A stretch of 57,787 nucleotides of DNA from a virus. This document shows, one piece after another, positions 44,656 through 51,972 of the stretch. The translations under genes were made by a program, and so were the position numbers. Below the pieces are notes generated by a model that made no database searches, was not told where the DNA came from, and saw only the letters and a list, made by a program, of their open reading frames with translations. The first letter of the stretch is position 1. Each line of letters starts with the position of its first letter. The stretch lies in the IMG/VR virus record IMGVR_UViG_3300017763_000019, positions 1-57,787 of that record; one strand, written 5' to 3'.

Positions 44656-44658
44656 ATA
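44651..44658 (+). promoter_or_regulatory. T4-type late promoter before a terminator
   Basis: Exact TATAAATA overlapping the stop of the zinc-ribbon gene. Transcription would start near 44664 and meet the terminator at 44697 without any ORF between. Confidence 0.6.
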
Positions 44659-44663
44659 CAATT

Positions 44664-44727
44664 AACCTTGGACGGCTACAAAGTACTAAGGTGTAGGTAG
44701 ACCTCTTCGGGAAGTCTACTTTTTTTG
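44664..44727 (+). ncRNA. candidate short late RNA bounded by promoter and terminator
   Basis: The interval from the predicted start of the late promoter at 44651 to the terminator T-run is about 64 nt and has no ORF. CCTT (44676-44679) can pair with AAGG (44688-44691) ahead of the terminator hairpin. It may be a small RNA or only a decayed leader. No family is recognised. Confidence 0.3.
44697..44727 (+). terminator. Rho-independent terminator with UUCG-containing loop
   Basis: GTAGAC pairs with GTCTAC around an imperfect upper stem containing CTTCGG, followed by eight T residues. It isolates the dUTPase transcript from the tube-like gene. Confidence 0.8.
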
Positions 44728-44730
44728 TTT

Positions 44731-44738
44731 TATAAATA
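44731..44738 (+). promoter_or_regulatory. T4-type late promoter for the third tube-like gene
   Basis: Exact TATAAATA straight after the terminator, 21 bp before ATG 44759; an AAGGAG ribosome site lies between. Confidence 0.77.
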
Positions 44739-44758
44739 ATTGAAAGAAGGAGTAATCG

Positions 44759-45283
44759 ATGGGATTTCCAAATATTTTTAATTCTGACTCGTGGTCCATA
44801 ACTATATCTAATATGCCAAGCGTAGATCAGGGTAAGATTGATGTACATAAACTTTATGACTTATATATAAAGTCAATATCAGTACCAAACATAGATCTTG
44901 AAGTAATACATTCAGACTTAATGGAGTCGAGTACATTTCATCCAATAGGACGAGCTAATGTAGATTTACCAAACCTATCAATAGAGTTTAAGTGTGACGA
45001 AGACTTGGAAAACTATTACAATCTATACGAGTGGATGCAAGCACTCAAGTATGGAAGAGAAGTAATTAGTTCAGATACTGCTAAGGGTACTAATATTAAG
45101 TCTATTGATATTGTATTTTTAGATAATGAGAATAGAAGACGAGGCTTTTTTAGATTTACCAACGCTTACATAACTAGTCTGGGCAGTTTAAATTTGACAC
45201 AAGGTAGTTCAGAGGAGGTGACTTTTCCAGTCACGTTCAACTATGAAGAAATTAAACTAATCAAAGTTCCACCTGCAACATAG
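44759..45283 (+). CDS. tail-tube-fold virion protein
   Basis: 174 residues. The pattern is ISNMPSVDQGKI, LYIKSISVPNIDLEV, IGRANVDLPNLSIEFKCDEDLENYYNLYEWMQAL (read in two halves, about 66-98) and FRFTNAYITSLGSLNL. It is typical of the tube-fold virion proteins (gp19/gp54-like) in T4-like phages. It lies 35 kb from the tail tube gene with its own late promoter and strong ribosome site. A tube initiator, tail completion or neck ring protein is possible. Confidence 0.72.
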   Translation: MGFPNIFNSDSWSITISNMPSVDQGKIDVHKLYDLYIKSISVPNIDLEVIHSDLMESSTFHPIGRANVDLPNLSIEFKCDEDLENYYNLYEWMQALKYGREVISSDTAKGTNIKSIDIVFLDNENRRRGFFRFTNAYITSLGSLNLTQGSSEEVTFPVTFNYEEIKLIKVPPAT

Positions 45284-45290
45284 GTATAAT

Positions 45291-45575
45291 ATGAAATTTA
45301 GAGAATTAATAGAAGAGTTTGAATCCACATTTGATGGAAAGATTGGTAAAAGTGACCAAAAATATTTTGAAACAGACTTTGTCTCGGACTACACTATTGA
45401 CTACGATGACGATATTCCATCAGCAATATTTAGAAGGGATAAAGAAAAAATTTCAAGTGAAGATATAAACACAGCAAAGGAATGGTGTGAGTGGTGGAAC
45501 TCAACAAATGACATTAAAGTGATGGTGTTGTCTACTGACCTGGGTGACCTTGGTGTTAATTTAGCTGTAAAATGA
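45291..45575 (+). CDS. small acidic protein with targeting-like N-terminus
   Basis: 94 residues; MKFRELIEEFESTF resembles the head-targeting tag seen on other proteins of this window, with a potential cut after LIEE (I-x-E). The rest is acidic with a Trp-rich helix (AKEWCEWWNS). No family is recognised. It shares the late promoter of the tube-like gene 7 bp upstream. Confidence 0.65.
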   Translation: MKFRELIEEFESTFDGKIGKSDQKYFETDFVSDYTIDYDDDIPSAIFRRDKEKISSEDINTAKEWCEWWNSTNDIKVMVLSTDLGDLGVNLAVK

Positions 45576-45595
45576 TATCTTTGGAAATACAATAT

Positions 45596-45603
45596 TATAA
45601 ATA
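45596..45603 (+). promoter_or_regulatory. T4-type late promoter overlapping a terminator
   Basis: Exact TATAAATA whose predicted start (near 45609) falls inside the 5' arm of the terminator at 45607, so its own transcript would escape termination. It would drive the gene at 45660. Confidence 0.65.
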
Positions 45604-45606
45604 ATT

Positions 45607-45634
45607 AAGGATGTGTAAAAACATCCTTTTATTT
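45607..45634 (+). terminator. Rho-independent terminator after the tube-like/tagged pair
   Basis: AAGGATGT pairs with ACATCCTT (8 bp, loop GTAAAA), followed by TTATTTT. Confidence 0.85.
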
Positions 45635-45659
45635 TATCAGTGAGTGAAAGGGGTTTACT

Positions 45660-46061
45660 ATGGAAGAATTGGATATGGAGGGGATGATACAAGTCGAGCC
45701 CCTCGTAGATTTAAAAATTATAAAAGAAACATTATCAAGAATGGGTATTGCAAACAAAAAAAGAAAAGTTCTTTATCCAACTTGTTACATCTACCAAAAC
45801 TTTGACGAATTTTATATTGTACATTTTAAAGAGTTGTTTTTAATAACACGACCGGATGGATATAATAACCTTTGTCAAGAAGATGTAGAAAGAAAGAATT
45901 CAATACTATTTTGTTTAAAAACTTGGGGATTAATTGATGTGGAAGAAATGACCATACAACCACACGACAAGTATATCTTTGTATTGCCACACGAAGAAAA
46001 ACATGAATGGCAAATAGAACACAAATTTAATATGAATAGTATCCAGCAGGTAGTAGAATGA
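45660..46061 (+). CDS. unrecognised 133-residue protein, translation-repressor-like
   Basis: ATG 45660 has GAAAGGGG upstream. The sequence includes DLKIIKETLSRMGIANKKRKVLYPTC (seen in parts), YIQNFDEFYIVHFKELF, and NSILFCLKTWGLIDVEE. The layout (short helix, KKK-containing loop, YPSC-like segment, H-F-K-E-L-F, then L..WGL) resembles RegA, the T4 translational repressor (122 residues). I put this forward as a probable assignment rather than a certain one. It overlaps the following small ORF (ATGA). Confidence 0.65.
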   Translation: MEELDMEGMIQVEPLVDLKIIKETLSRMGIANKKRKVLYPTCYIYQNFDEFYIVHFKELFLITRPDGYNNLCQEDVERKNSILFCLKTWGLIDVEEMTIQPHDKYIFVLPHEEKHEWQIEHKFNMNSIQQVVE

Positions 46062-46159
46062 GTGGAAAGTATTACGAAGAAGAATATGATGAAGATGAAC
46101 ATATTGAGGAAGAATACGAAGAAGAAACACCAGAGATAAACTTCGACCACTGGGATTAA
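46058..46159 (+). CDS. tiny acidic protein, 33 residues
   Basis: MSGKYYEEEYDEDEHIEEEY and onward: almost half of the residues are Glu or Asp. ATGA overlap with the preceding stop supports translation. Function unknown; a DNA-mimic-like charge is the only visible property. Confidence 0.5.
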   Translation: MSGKYYEEEYDEDEHIEEEYEEETPEINFDHWD

Positions 46160-46162
46160 ACA

Positions 46163-46288
46163 ATGCGGTATAGACTTTACAGTGATAATACTAATGGGTC
46201 AATTGAGTTCATAGCATCCTTAATAACTGTTATACTTATCTTAGGTTCGTTTACACTAGTATTTTGGTTCTATGGTATTTTTAAATGA
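46163..46288 (+). CDS. tiny single-pass membrane protein, 41 residues
   Basis: Three bases after the previous stop. A polar N-terminus is followed by one transmembrane helix (FIASLITVILILGSFTLVFW). Function unknown. Confidence 0.5.
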   Translation: MRYRLYSDNTNGSIEFIASLITVILILGSFTLVFWFYGIFK

Positions 46289-46312
46289 CACGTTTAAAAT
46301 AATTAATTATAT

Positions 46313-46320
46313 TATAAATA
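46313..46320 (+). promoter_or_regulatory. T4-type late promoter of the nucleotidyltransferase operon
   Basis: Exact TATAAATA 31 bp before ATG 46351. It puts the two nucleotidyltransferases and the adenylyltransferase in the late (virion) expression class. Confidence 0.75.
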
Positions 46321-46350
46321 GTAATATTATAGCGAACATAACGAGGTTTT

Positions 46351-47334
46351 ATGAAAAATTTTTTAAACGAGGGTGGTAATGTTTTTAAAGGTAAAACGGA
46401 TCGTATCAAAAAAGAAGATATTGATCCTACTTTAAACAGTTACTTCGCAGAACTCAAAAGAGTCTTCCCAAAAAAGACTAACATCTTTTCAACTGAATAT
46501 TTTCGTCCGATTGGTTCGGTTGGAAAAAAAGATTATAGTGGTGACATTGACTTAGCAATTGATGTAAGTATGTTCCTTGACAAAGATATGTCTGAAGAAT
46601 CTATGAAGGAATGGGATATTGAACCATCATTTGTGGATGAGCGTTTTGTAAAATTACGCAAACGTGCTCGTACAGCAACGGATGAACAATTAAGAATAAA
46701 AGCATTCTTACAAGAACTGTCTGTTCGTATAAATGAAAAAAGTCAAAACATCTATATTGATGAAAAGAAAGTAGGACCTGGAACAGTCTTTGGTTTATAC
46801 CCACAACTTACACCAGAAGGTGAAGACTTAGACGTTGGTGTCCAAATTGATTGGATGATTGGTAACCTTGAGTGGTTAGAATTTAGTTATTACTCAAACA
46901 CATATTCCGGTGTTGTAAAAGGTTTACATCGTACGCAGTTAATGTTAAGTTTATTTGTAAACAAAGGTCTTAGTTTTAACCATACAAACGGTGTTAAAGA
47001 TAAAGATACTGGTGAAGTCCTAGCAACAAGTCCTAATGAGGCTATAGCGTTGCTTAACACTATATATAACTTCGATATAACAAGAACTACACTAGAAGAC
47101 TACTTTAAATTACATGCCTTTATAAAAGCTAATATAAGTTCAGAAGATTATGATAGTTTAATTGATATCTATTTAAAAATACTCGACAAGACAAGAGCCG
47201 ACATACCTGAAGACTTACAGAAAGAATGGATGTTAAGAAAAGATAGTTTAGGTCTTACAGGTAAATTCTTACCTGATGATAGTAAGTTAAAACAAAATGA
47301 AAGTTTTGTAAGTTATCTTAAAGGAGTTATTTAA
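46351..47334 (+). CDS. polymerase-beta-type nucleotidyltransferase with targeting-like N-terminus
   Basis: 327 residues. GSVGKKDYSGDIDLAIDVS (55-73) is the GS-x(8)-D-x-D catalytic signature of the polymerase-beta nucleotidyltransferase superfamily (G55-S56, D65, D67). Helical C-terminal half. It starts MKNFLNEGGN, a short tag with L-x-E. The family adds nucleotides to RNA, tRNA, proteins or small molecules; the substrate is not deducible. The next gene, 1 bp downstream, encodes a second such domain. Confidence 0.82.
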   Translation: MKNFLNEGGNVFKGKTDRIKKEDIDPTLNSYFAELKRVFPKKTNIFSTEYFRPIGSVGKKDYSGDIDLAIDVSMFLDKDMSEESMKEWDIEPSFVDERFVKLRKRARTATDEQLRIKAFLQELSVRINEKSQNIYIDEKKVGPGTVFGLYPQLTPEGEDLDVGVQIDWMIGNLEWLEFSYYSNTYSGVVKGLHRTQLMLSLFVNKGLSFNHTNGVKDKDTGEVLATSPNEAIALLNTIYNFDITRTTLEDYFKLHAFIKANISSEDYDSLIDIYLKILDKTRADIPEDLQKEWMLRKDSLGLTGKFLPDDSKLKQNESFVSYLKGVI

Positions 47335-47335
47335 T

Positions 47336-48262
47336 ATGTCGGGGGTTAGTGGTTCTGATAGAATTAGCAGAGAACATTTTAGTGTTGTCCTAAATGACTA
47401 TAAAAAACTCATTTCGCAATATCCAGGTTTTAAAAGTATAGAACCATCAGGTTCATTTAAATCGGATATGTCAAAAGATAGTTTTGGTGATATGGATTTA
47501 ATCCTACACATTGAAAGTGATAAAGATAAGAAATCACTTAAACTAGATTTAGTAAAATGGTTTAAAGGAATGTCCGACAATGTTGTAGTACCTTTCACAA
47601 GTGAAAAGTATAAAGGTCGTAAGGTATATAATAGTGGTGAAATTGTTACTATTAATTACCCACAAAAAATTGATGATCTCACAGTACAGATAGATAACAT
47701 TATAGCATTGGACGAAGTTGAAGCATCTTTCAAAGGCGACTTCTTAGATATGCCAGCACAGAAACAAGGTTTGGTCTTAGGTTTAATGAAAGTTATACTT
47801 ATTGAAAACACTCCTGAAGTAGTGTTTGAAAAACTAGGAGTTGATTTACCAACTGAGTTATCCGAAGTAGAAGAGTACGAGTTTAATTTAAGTAGTATGG
47901 AAATACAATTACGAAAAGTTACTTACATAGAACCTGGATCATTTAAACAAAAAAGTCGTGAAGTTGTATGGAGTAGTCGTAATTGGAATGAGTTGAAAAA
48001 GATATTGTGGCAATATGATTTGGACCAGAGTTTTGAAGAACTGTTGGTTGAGATTAAAAAACAATTAAAGAATCCTCGTAGTGCAAGACGAATGGCTGGT
48101 GTGTTCAGTTCTATGATCAGTGTTAAGTCGGGCGAGTTAGGTACACCAAAAGGTGATGCTAAAAAAGATGCATTGGATAAAGTACAAAGTATGTTTGGTG
48201 AATCATTCAGTACATTTAAAAGTTATTATTTAGAAATAAAAAGAGGTCGTGATGAACTTTAA
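47336..48262 (+). CDS. second polymerase-beta-type nucleotidyltransferase
   Basis: 308 residues, one base after the preceding stop. IEPSGSFKSDMSKDSFGDMDLILHIE has GS at 39-40 and D52-x-D54, the same catalytic layout as its neighbour, and a later VQIDNIIALDEVEAS may supply the third acidic residue. It lacks the obvious N-terminal tag, although NDYKKLISQ occurs at 20-28. Its 3' end overlaps the adenylyltransferase start. The pair may act as a heteromer or on the same substrate. Confidence 0.8.
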   Translation: MSGVSGSDRISREHFSVVLNDYKKLISQYPGFKSIEPSGSFKSDMSKDSFGDMDLILHIESDKDKKSLKLDLVKWFKGMSDNVVVPFTSEKYKGRKVYNSGEIVTINYPQKIDDLTVQIDNIIALDEVEASFKGDFLDMPAQKQGLVLGLMKVILIENTPEVVFEKLGVDLPTELSEVEEYEFNLSSMEIQLRKVTYIEPGSFKQKSREVVWSSRNWNELKKILWQYDLDQSFEELLVEIKKQLKNPRSARRMAGVFSSMISVKSGELGTPKGDAKKDALDKVQSMFGESFSTFKSYYLEIKRGRDEL

Positions 48263-49019
48263 TGATTATAAAAAGTTAATATTAGAAGGTAAACAAGAGG
48301 ACGCGTTTGTTGTGTATGCTGGAAAGTTTCAACCATTCCATATCAATCACTACAGAACATATCAATACTTAGTTGAGCGTTTCGGAAAAGAACGTGTCTA
48401 CATTGCTACTGCAGATACGCCCAAGAAACCAAAGCCGGGTGAACATATACTAGACTTTAAAGAAAAGAAAGAAATAATTACAACTATGTTTAAAGACATA
48501 CCAGCAGACAATGTTGTTCATGAACAAAATGTTTATAACCCCAAAGCAATTAAAAGTAAATTTTCAGAAGACACTCCATACATTGCTATCGTTGGAAAGA
48601 AAGATGCTGAACGACTTTCAAGTGGTAACTACTTCTCTTTCTTAAAGGATCAGGAAGACGATAATTTAAAAGGGTGGAGTGAAAAGGGTTATGTAGAACT
48701 TGCACCACAACAAAATATACAGTACGCAGGTGAAGTTGTAACAGGTACACTTATTAGGGATATCCTAAGCGGTACTGATGAAATTTCTAAGACAGAGATA
48801 CTATCACTAATATATACAGAACTTGATGACTATACAGTAAACTTTATTAAACGAAAGTTTAAAGGTGTTGAAACTAAAGAGGAGCAAATGGGTATGACAC
48901 AGTCTTCTGAAGAAGTTGATAAAAATACCAGTGAACTTTCAGGATCTAAGACAATAAACGTAGTAACGGATAAGGGTAAGATTGTACAAAGGACGGTAGT
49001 ACCAGAAGACAAACTCTAG
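48252..49019 (+). CDS. NadM-like adenylyl/cytidylyltransferase with targeting-like N-terminus
   Basis: 255 residues from ATG 48252 (AAGAGG 5 bp upstream); GTG 48249 is less likely. MNFNDYKKLILEG precedes VYAGKFQPFHINHYRT, the HxxH nucleotidyltransferase motif (H30, H33). A later TGTLIRDILSG corresponds to the [ST]xTxxR motif. These are the two signatures of the NMN adenylyltransferase/cytidylyltransferase fold. The tag with L-x-E (LILEG) suggests head targeting. The C-terminal 60 residues are Glu/Ser/Thr-rich. Late promoter at 46313. Confidence 0.85.
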   Translation: MNFNDYKKLILEGKQEDAFVVYAGKFQPFHINHYRTYQYLVERFGKERVYIATADTPKKPKPGEHILDFKEKKEIITTMFKDIPADNVVHEQNVYNPKAIKSKFSEDTPYIAIVGKKDAERLSSGNYFSFLKDQEDDNLKGWSEKGYVELAPQQNIQYAGEVVTGTLIRDILSGTDEISKTEILSLIYTELDDYTVNFIKRKFKGVETKEEQMGMTQSSEEVDKNTSELSGSKTINVVTDKGKIVQRTVVPEDKL

Positions 49020-49031
49020 TAGAAATAACAG

Positions 49032-49060
49032 TTGACAGAATAAGACATAATTATTATTAT
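49032..49060 (+). promoter_or_regulatory. sigma70-like promoter overlapping a terminator
   Basis: TTGACA at 49032-49037, 17 bp, TATTAT at 49055-49060. The predicted start (near 49067) lies inside the 5' arm of the terminator at 49063, so transcripts from here would not terminate. It begins the early-type region. Confidence 0.82.
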
Positions 49061-49062
49061 TA

Positions 49063-49093
49063 GTGTAGGTATAGTTTGTACCTGCACTTTTTT
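49063..49093 (+). terminator. Rho-independent terminator after the nucleotidyltransferase operon
   Basis: GTGTAGGTA pairs with TACCTGCAC (9 bp including one G-U), loop TAGTTTG, followed by TTTTTTGTT. Confidence 0.87.
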
Positions 49094-49102
49094 GTTGGTC
49101 AT

Positions 49103-49723
49103 ATGGAAAATATTACAGTAGAGATATATAGTGAAGGAATGGAACTAGCAGAAGTCAAAAGAACAATTAGTAAATTTCAAAAAAAGAATAAGTTAGATTT
49201 TAAAGTAAAGATATTAATTGATTGGTTTAGTGAGTTCGCTGGATATTATTATTTTGGGGAAGACGAGGTGAAACTATTTGTCAATCCAATAAACTGTCAA
49301 TACTTTGATAGGACGTTTGGATATACAGATGATAATTCTTTTGTTGGAGTAATGACACATGAGTTCTCCCATTGTATTGATGACAAGTATGGACTACAAG
49401 CAGACTATCGTGTTTATACTAAAGCTAATGGTAGATTAATGTTAAATGATTATGTTAGAAGAACTAACATAAGTGAAGAGATTGCTGAACTGGTTTGTCT
49501 GTATATTAACAACCCATACTTATTAAAACATATAGATGTTCCAAGATACAAGTGGTTGTCAAAATACTTCAAGTCTACCACACCTTGTTCGGAAAAGAAT
49601 TTTAAGGAAAGATGGAAAGCTTGGGATGGTGAGACTAGAAAGCTTTGTTGGAAGGATTGGGGAATTAAAGTAGTAAAACAGAATATCTATCTTAGGAAGC
49701 GAAAAAGAGTTGACAAGAAGTGA
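49103..49723 (+). CDS. zinc metallopeptidase-like protein
   Basis: 206 residues from ATG 49103; the ATG at 49076 lies within the terminator and is rejected. GVMTHEFSHCID carries the HExxH zinc motif (HEFSH, 86-90) in a predicted helix, with Asp92 and later Glu residues as possible third ligands. The C-terminus is basic (LRKRKRVDKK). The beginning is a beta-alpha-beta fold with DWFSEFAGYYYF. It may be a SprT-like or minigluzincin-like peptidase. First gene after an early promoter. Confidence 0.75.
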   Translation: MENITVEIYSEGMELAEVKRTISKFQKKNKLDFKVKILIDWFSEFAGYYYFGEDEVKLFVNPINCQYFDRTFGYTDDNSFVGVMTHEFSHCIDDKYGLQADYRVYTKANGRLMLNDYVRRTNISEEIAELVCLYINNPYLLKHIDVPRYKWLSKYFKSTTPCSEKNFKERWKAWDGETRKLCWKDWGIKVVKQNIYLRKRKRVDKK

Positions 49724-49771
49724 TTAAATAACTAACTTTTATTTATAATCAAACAACCGAAGGAATAGATT

Positions 49772-50083
49772 ATGTTTAAAGCAATAATTGTAATAATAGT
49801 ATTAATAGTATTAACTGTAACTGTATGTACTGAAGAAGAAAAGAAGACTGTTGTGAAGAATACTAAAGAAACTGGTTCATTTCTGATCAATATGAAGAAT
49901 GCGTTTGTGGAAGGTCTTGAAGAAATGGATGCAAAAAGTAGAAAAATATTACAAGAAGGGACGGATGCTCGAAATAAACAAGTAAGAGATAATGAGTTAA
50001 GGGAGATGAGAGCTTTTAAAAAGAATCGTGCCAAGGAAGATGCTATATTAAAAGAACAAATTAAAAATCATGTAAGACAGTAA
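49772..50083 (+). CDS. membrane-anchored coiled-coil protein
   Basis: 103 residues. A hydrophobic N-terminal segment (FKAIIVIIVLIVLTVTV) is followed by Cys20 (VCTEEEKK) and a charged helical body, so it is either a single-pass anchor or a lipoprotein-like signal. AAGGAAT ribosome site. Function unknown. Confidence 0.72.
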   Translation: MFKAIIVIIVLIVLTVTVCTEEEKKTVVKNTKETGSFLINMKNAFVEGLEEMDAKSRKILQEGTDARNKQVRDNELREMRAFKKNRAKEDAILKEQIKNHVRQ

Positions 50084-50091
50084 GGAATTAA

Positions 50092-50589
50092 ATGTTAAAA
50101 GAAATTACCGCAACAGGTTTTAAAGGAGCCTCCCAAGGTGGATTGGCTGCAGGATTTAGTAGAGACATAACAACAAGTGGTTTTGCACCAAAGGGTTATA
50201 GAATACCAGGTGGTGAAGATCCAGGTCTGAAATATTTAGGTTTAGAAGAACATGAGAGTGATAAGATTGGTACTGTTGTTGAGAGTAATCTTTTTAAGGC
50301 AGATGCTGTCCTATTCTTTTGTAGTGAAATAGAATCAGAAATGGAAAAGAAGATATTGGAGATGGTAGACATTCTTAACATTCCAATCTTAAAAGTAAAT
50401 ATTACCAAACCCTTGGACAAAAGAATTGTAGTCAACTTCATTGTACATAATAAAGTTAAAATATTACACATCACAGGTAAGACAGATACACATAGTAACA
50501 AGACAGTCTATTCATTTGTTAGGAACTATGTAATAACTATTATTGATGAGTTACGACTAGACTACTCCTTTAGAAATAGTATTTATTAA
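50092..50589 (+). CDS. YpsA-like SLOG (circularly permuted) domain protein
   Basis: 165 residues. ITATGFKGASQGGLAAGFSR (about 4-23) corresponds to the GGQTGxDRA loop, GFAPKGYRIPGGEDP to the W/F-CPKGRRAEDG loop, ADAVLFFCSE to the phosphate-binding strand, and KILHITGKTDTHSNKTVYSF to the final N-G-x-R/K..S segment. This is the cpYpsA/SLOG family, predicted to bind nucleotides and labelled putative molybdenum carrier. In phages its ligand is unknown. The Asp of the first loop is replaced, so catalysis is doubtful. Confidence 0.72.
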   Translation: MLKEITATGFKGASQGGLAAGFSRDITTSGFAPKGYRIPGGEDPGLKYLGLEEHESDKIGTVVESNLFKADAVLFFCSEIESEMEKKILEMVDILNIPILKVNITKPLDKRIVVNFIVHNKVKILHITGKTDTHSNKTVYSFVRNYVITIIDELRLDYSFRNSIY

Positions 50590-50598
50590 GGATAAGAA

Positions 50599-50835
50599 AT
50601 GAACAAGACGATATTCCAATTATTAATAGTAGTGCCTGCATTAGTGGGTAGTATAATGTTAAGTTTTGACAATGAGAGTTGGGAATTAGGTGGTTGGACA
50701 CTCTACCTAATCTCGGACTTTATTGGAATTGTCTTTTTCTTAAGAGAAAAGATGTTGCCAATGACCTTTCAATTTATTATATTTGCTTTTATAGCATTGA
50801 ACGCAATTTACCAAAGACTTGGAGATGTACTATGA
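50599..50835 (+). CDS. three-helix membrane protein
   Basis: 78 residues with hydrophobic helices at about 5-22, 33-48 and 54-70. No family is recognised. Followed by another membrane protein in an ATGA overlap, so the two probably act together in the host membrane. Confidence 0.7.
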   Translation: MNKTIFQLLIVVPALVGSIMLSFDNESWELGGWTLYLISDFIGIVFFLREKMLPMTFQFIIFAFIALNAIYQRLGDVL

Positions 50836-51284
50836 AAGACTTTATTTTGAACATACAGGTATTGTATGTACTAGTCAAAACGGTTCTAATTGGATCTATT
50901 GGATTGACCTACCTGGGTTATATTGATTATACTATATTTAACTATATTTTAATTGGTGTGAATGTTCTTTTACTAATTAAAATATATGATGAGTTTGAAG
51001 CATTTATGATACTACGAATTATTAAAAAAGCGGAGGTTATGACAGTTGATGTATCAAGACTACTTTACCAAATGTATATGAATGATAATAGTTTTGGTGG
51101 AGTTATTACTAAGTACATCTTCGAATTTCCACTAATGTTATTTTTCGCATATCATGGTTACATCTTCACCACTATTGTGTGGATGTACCTTCTAGTAATT
51201 GATGCAATAATTAGAGATGGTACAGTACATATTTTAACTACTAAGACTATCGTTGATAATCCCGTTGATGATAAAGAAGTTTAA
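50832..51284 (+). CDS. multi-pass membrane protein
   Basis: 150 residues from ATG 50832. The longer in-frame ORF from 50679 lies within the upstream gene in another frame and is rejected. Hydrophobic segments lie around 8-28, 32-48 and 95-125. No family is recognised. Confidence 0.72.
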   Translation: MKDFILNIQVLYVLVKTVLIGSIGLTYLGYIDYTIFNYILIGVNVLLLIKIYDEFEAFMILRIIKKAEVMTVDVSRLLYQMYMNDNSFGGVITKYIFEFPLMLFFAYHGYIFTTIVWMYLLVIDAIIRDGTVHILTTKTIVDNPVDDKEV

Positions 51285-51315
51285 TCTATATTTGTAATAA
51301 AGAAAAGAGTAATGT

Positions 51316-51972
51316 ATGAGTAAGCGAAATAAAAATGTTTTACACTTTAGTCACCAAGATGATTTTTACAACAAACGTGAACAGGTATTGGAACATCTTA
51401 TAAACAAATATCATGTTATAGAAAAAATGTATAGTAGAGTTATTGTAAAAGTAAATGGGATGACAATTCACATACAGTTGTTTGAGGTAAACTCTCGTGA
51501 TTATGATAATTGTAAAGTTCGTGTGGTAGTTAGTAATCAAACACCAGATGAGAGGAAGTATCGCTATACGAGTAAACACCAGAAATCTTTTAGTGAGGGT
51601 GAGGGTACTGGAAAACCTATACTATCTTTAAACAAAGTATATAAGTATGTTGATCAGCTTGCTAAAAAGTTGTGTGAACTAGAAGTTACTACTGCTAAGA
51701 ACGAGAAATTAGAAGCTATGAAACAGATGAAACATCGTACTTTAATTTCTAGACAATTAAACAACGCACAGGTAGTTGTTAGGTATGGTGACACATATGA
51801 AATAAAAGAGGATTCAAATATTAGGTTCAATGTTCAAAGTGACGGAACGATTAGTACCATTTTCAATACTTTTATGGTCAAGTTAAATGAAAACACCAGT
51901 GAAATGATTTTAGAATTACAAGATGTTTTAAAGAGGTTAGAAGAAGCGAATGTCCAAACAAGTATTAATTGA
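51316..51972 (+). CDS. unrecognised 218-residue protein
   Basis: The layout is beta-rich N-terminal domain, helical middle (about 105-140, LSLNKVYKYVDQLAKKL) and beta C-terminal domain. The following gene has the same overall layout. No known family. AGAGTA precedes the ATG; the end overlaps the next start. Confidence 0.72.
   Translation: MSKRNKNVLHFSHQDDFYNKREQVLEHLINKYHVIEKMYSRVIVKVNGMTIHIQLFEVNSRDYDNCKVRVVVSNQTPDERKYRYTSKHQKSFSEGEGTGKPILSLNKVYKYVDQLAKKLCELEVTTAKNEKLEAMKQMKHRTLISRQLNNAQVVVRYGDTYEIKEDSNIRFNVQSDGTISTIFNTFMVKLNENTSEMILELQDVLKRLEEANVQTSIN

Noticed and set aside
44656-44700. Possible tRNA after the dUTPase operon
   Set aside because: No cloverleaf, no T-loop GTTCGAATC-like sequence and no acceptor stem. 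I saw no tRNA elsewhere in the window either.
49710-49738. TTGACA plus TAACTT with a 17-bp spacer before the gene at 49772
   Set aside because: The -10 is poor and a better TATAAT is 28 bp away, too far for this -35. The gene can be read from the promoter at 49032.
50679-50831. Upstream extension of the membrane protein at 50832
   Set aside because: The added 51 residues overlap another gene in a different frame; the ATGA overlap at 50832 is the natural start.
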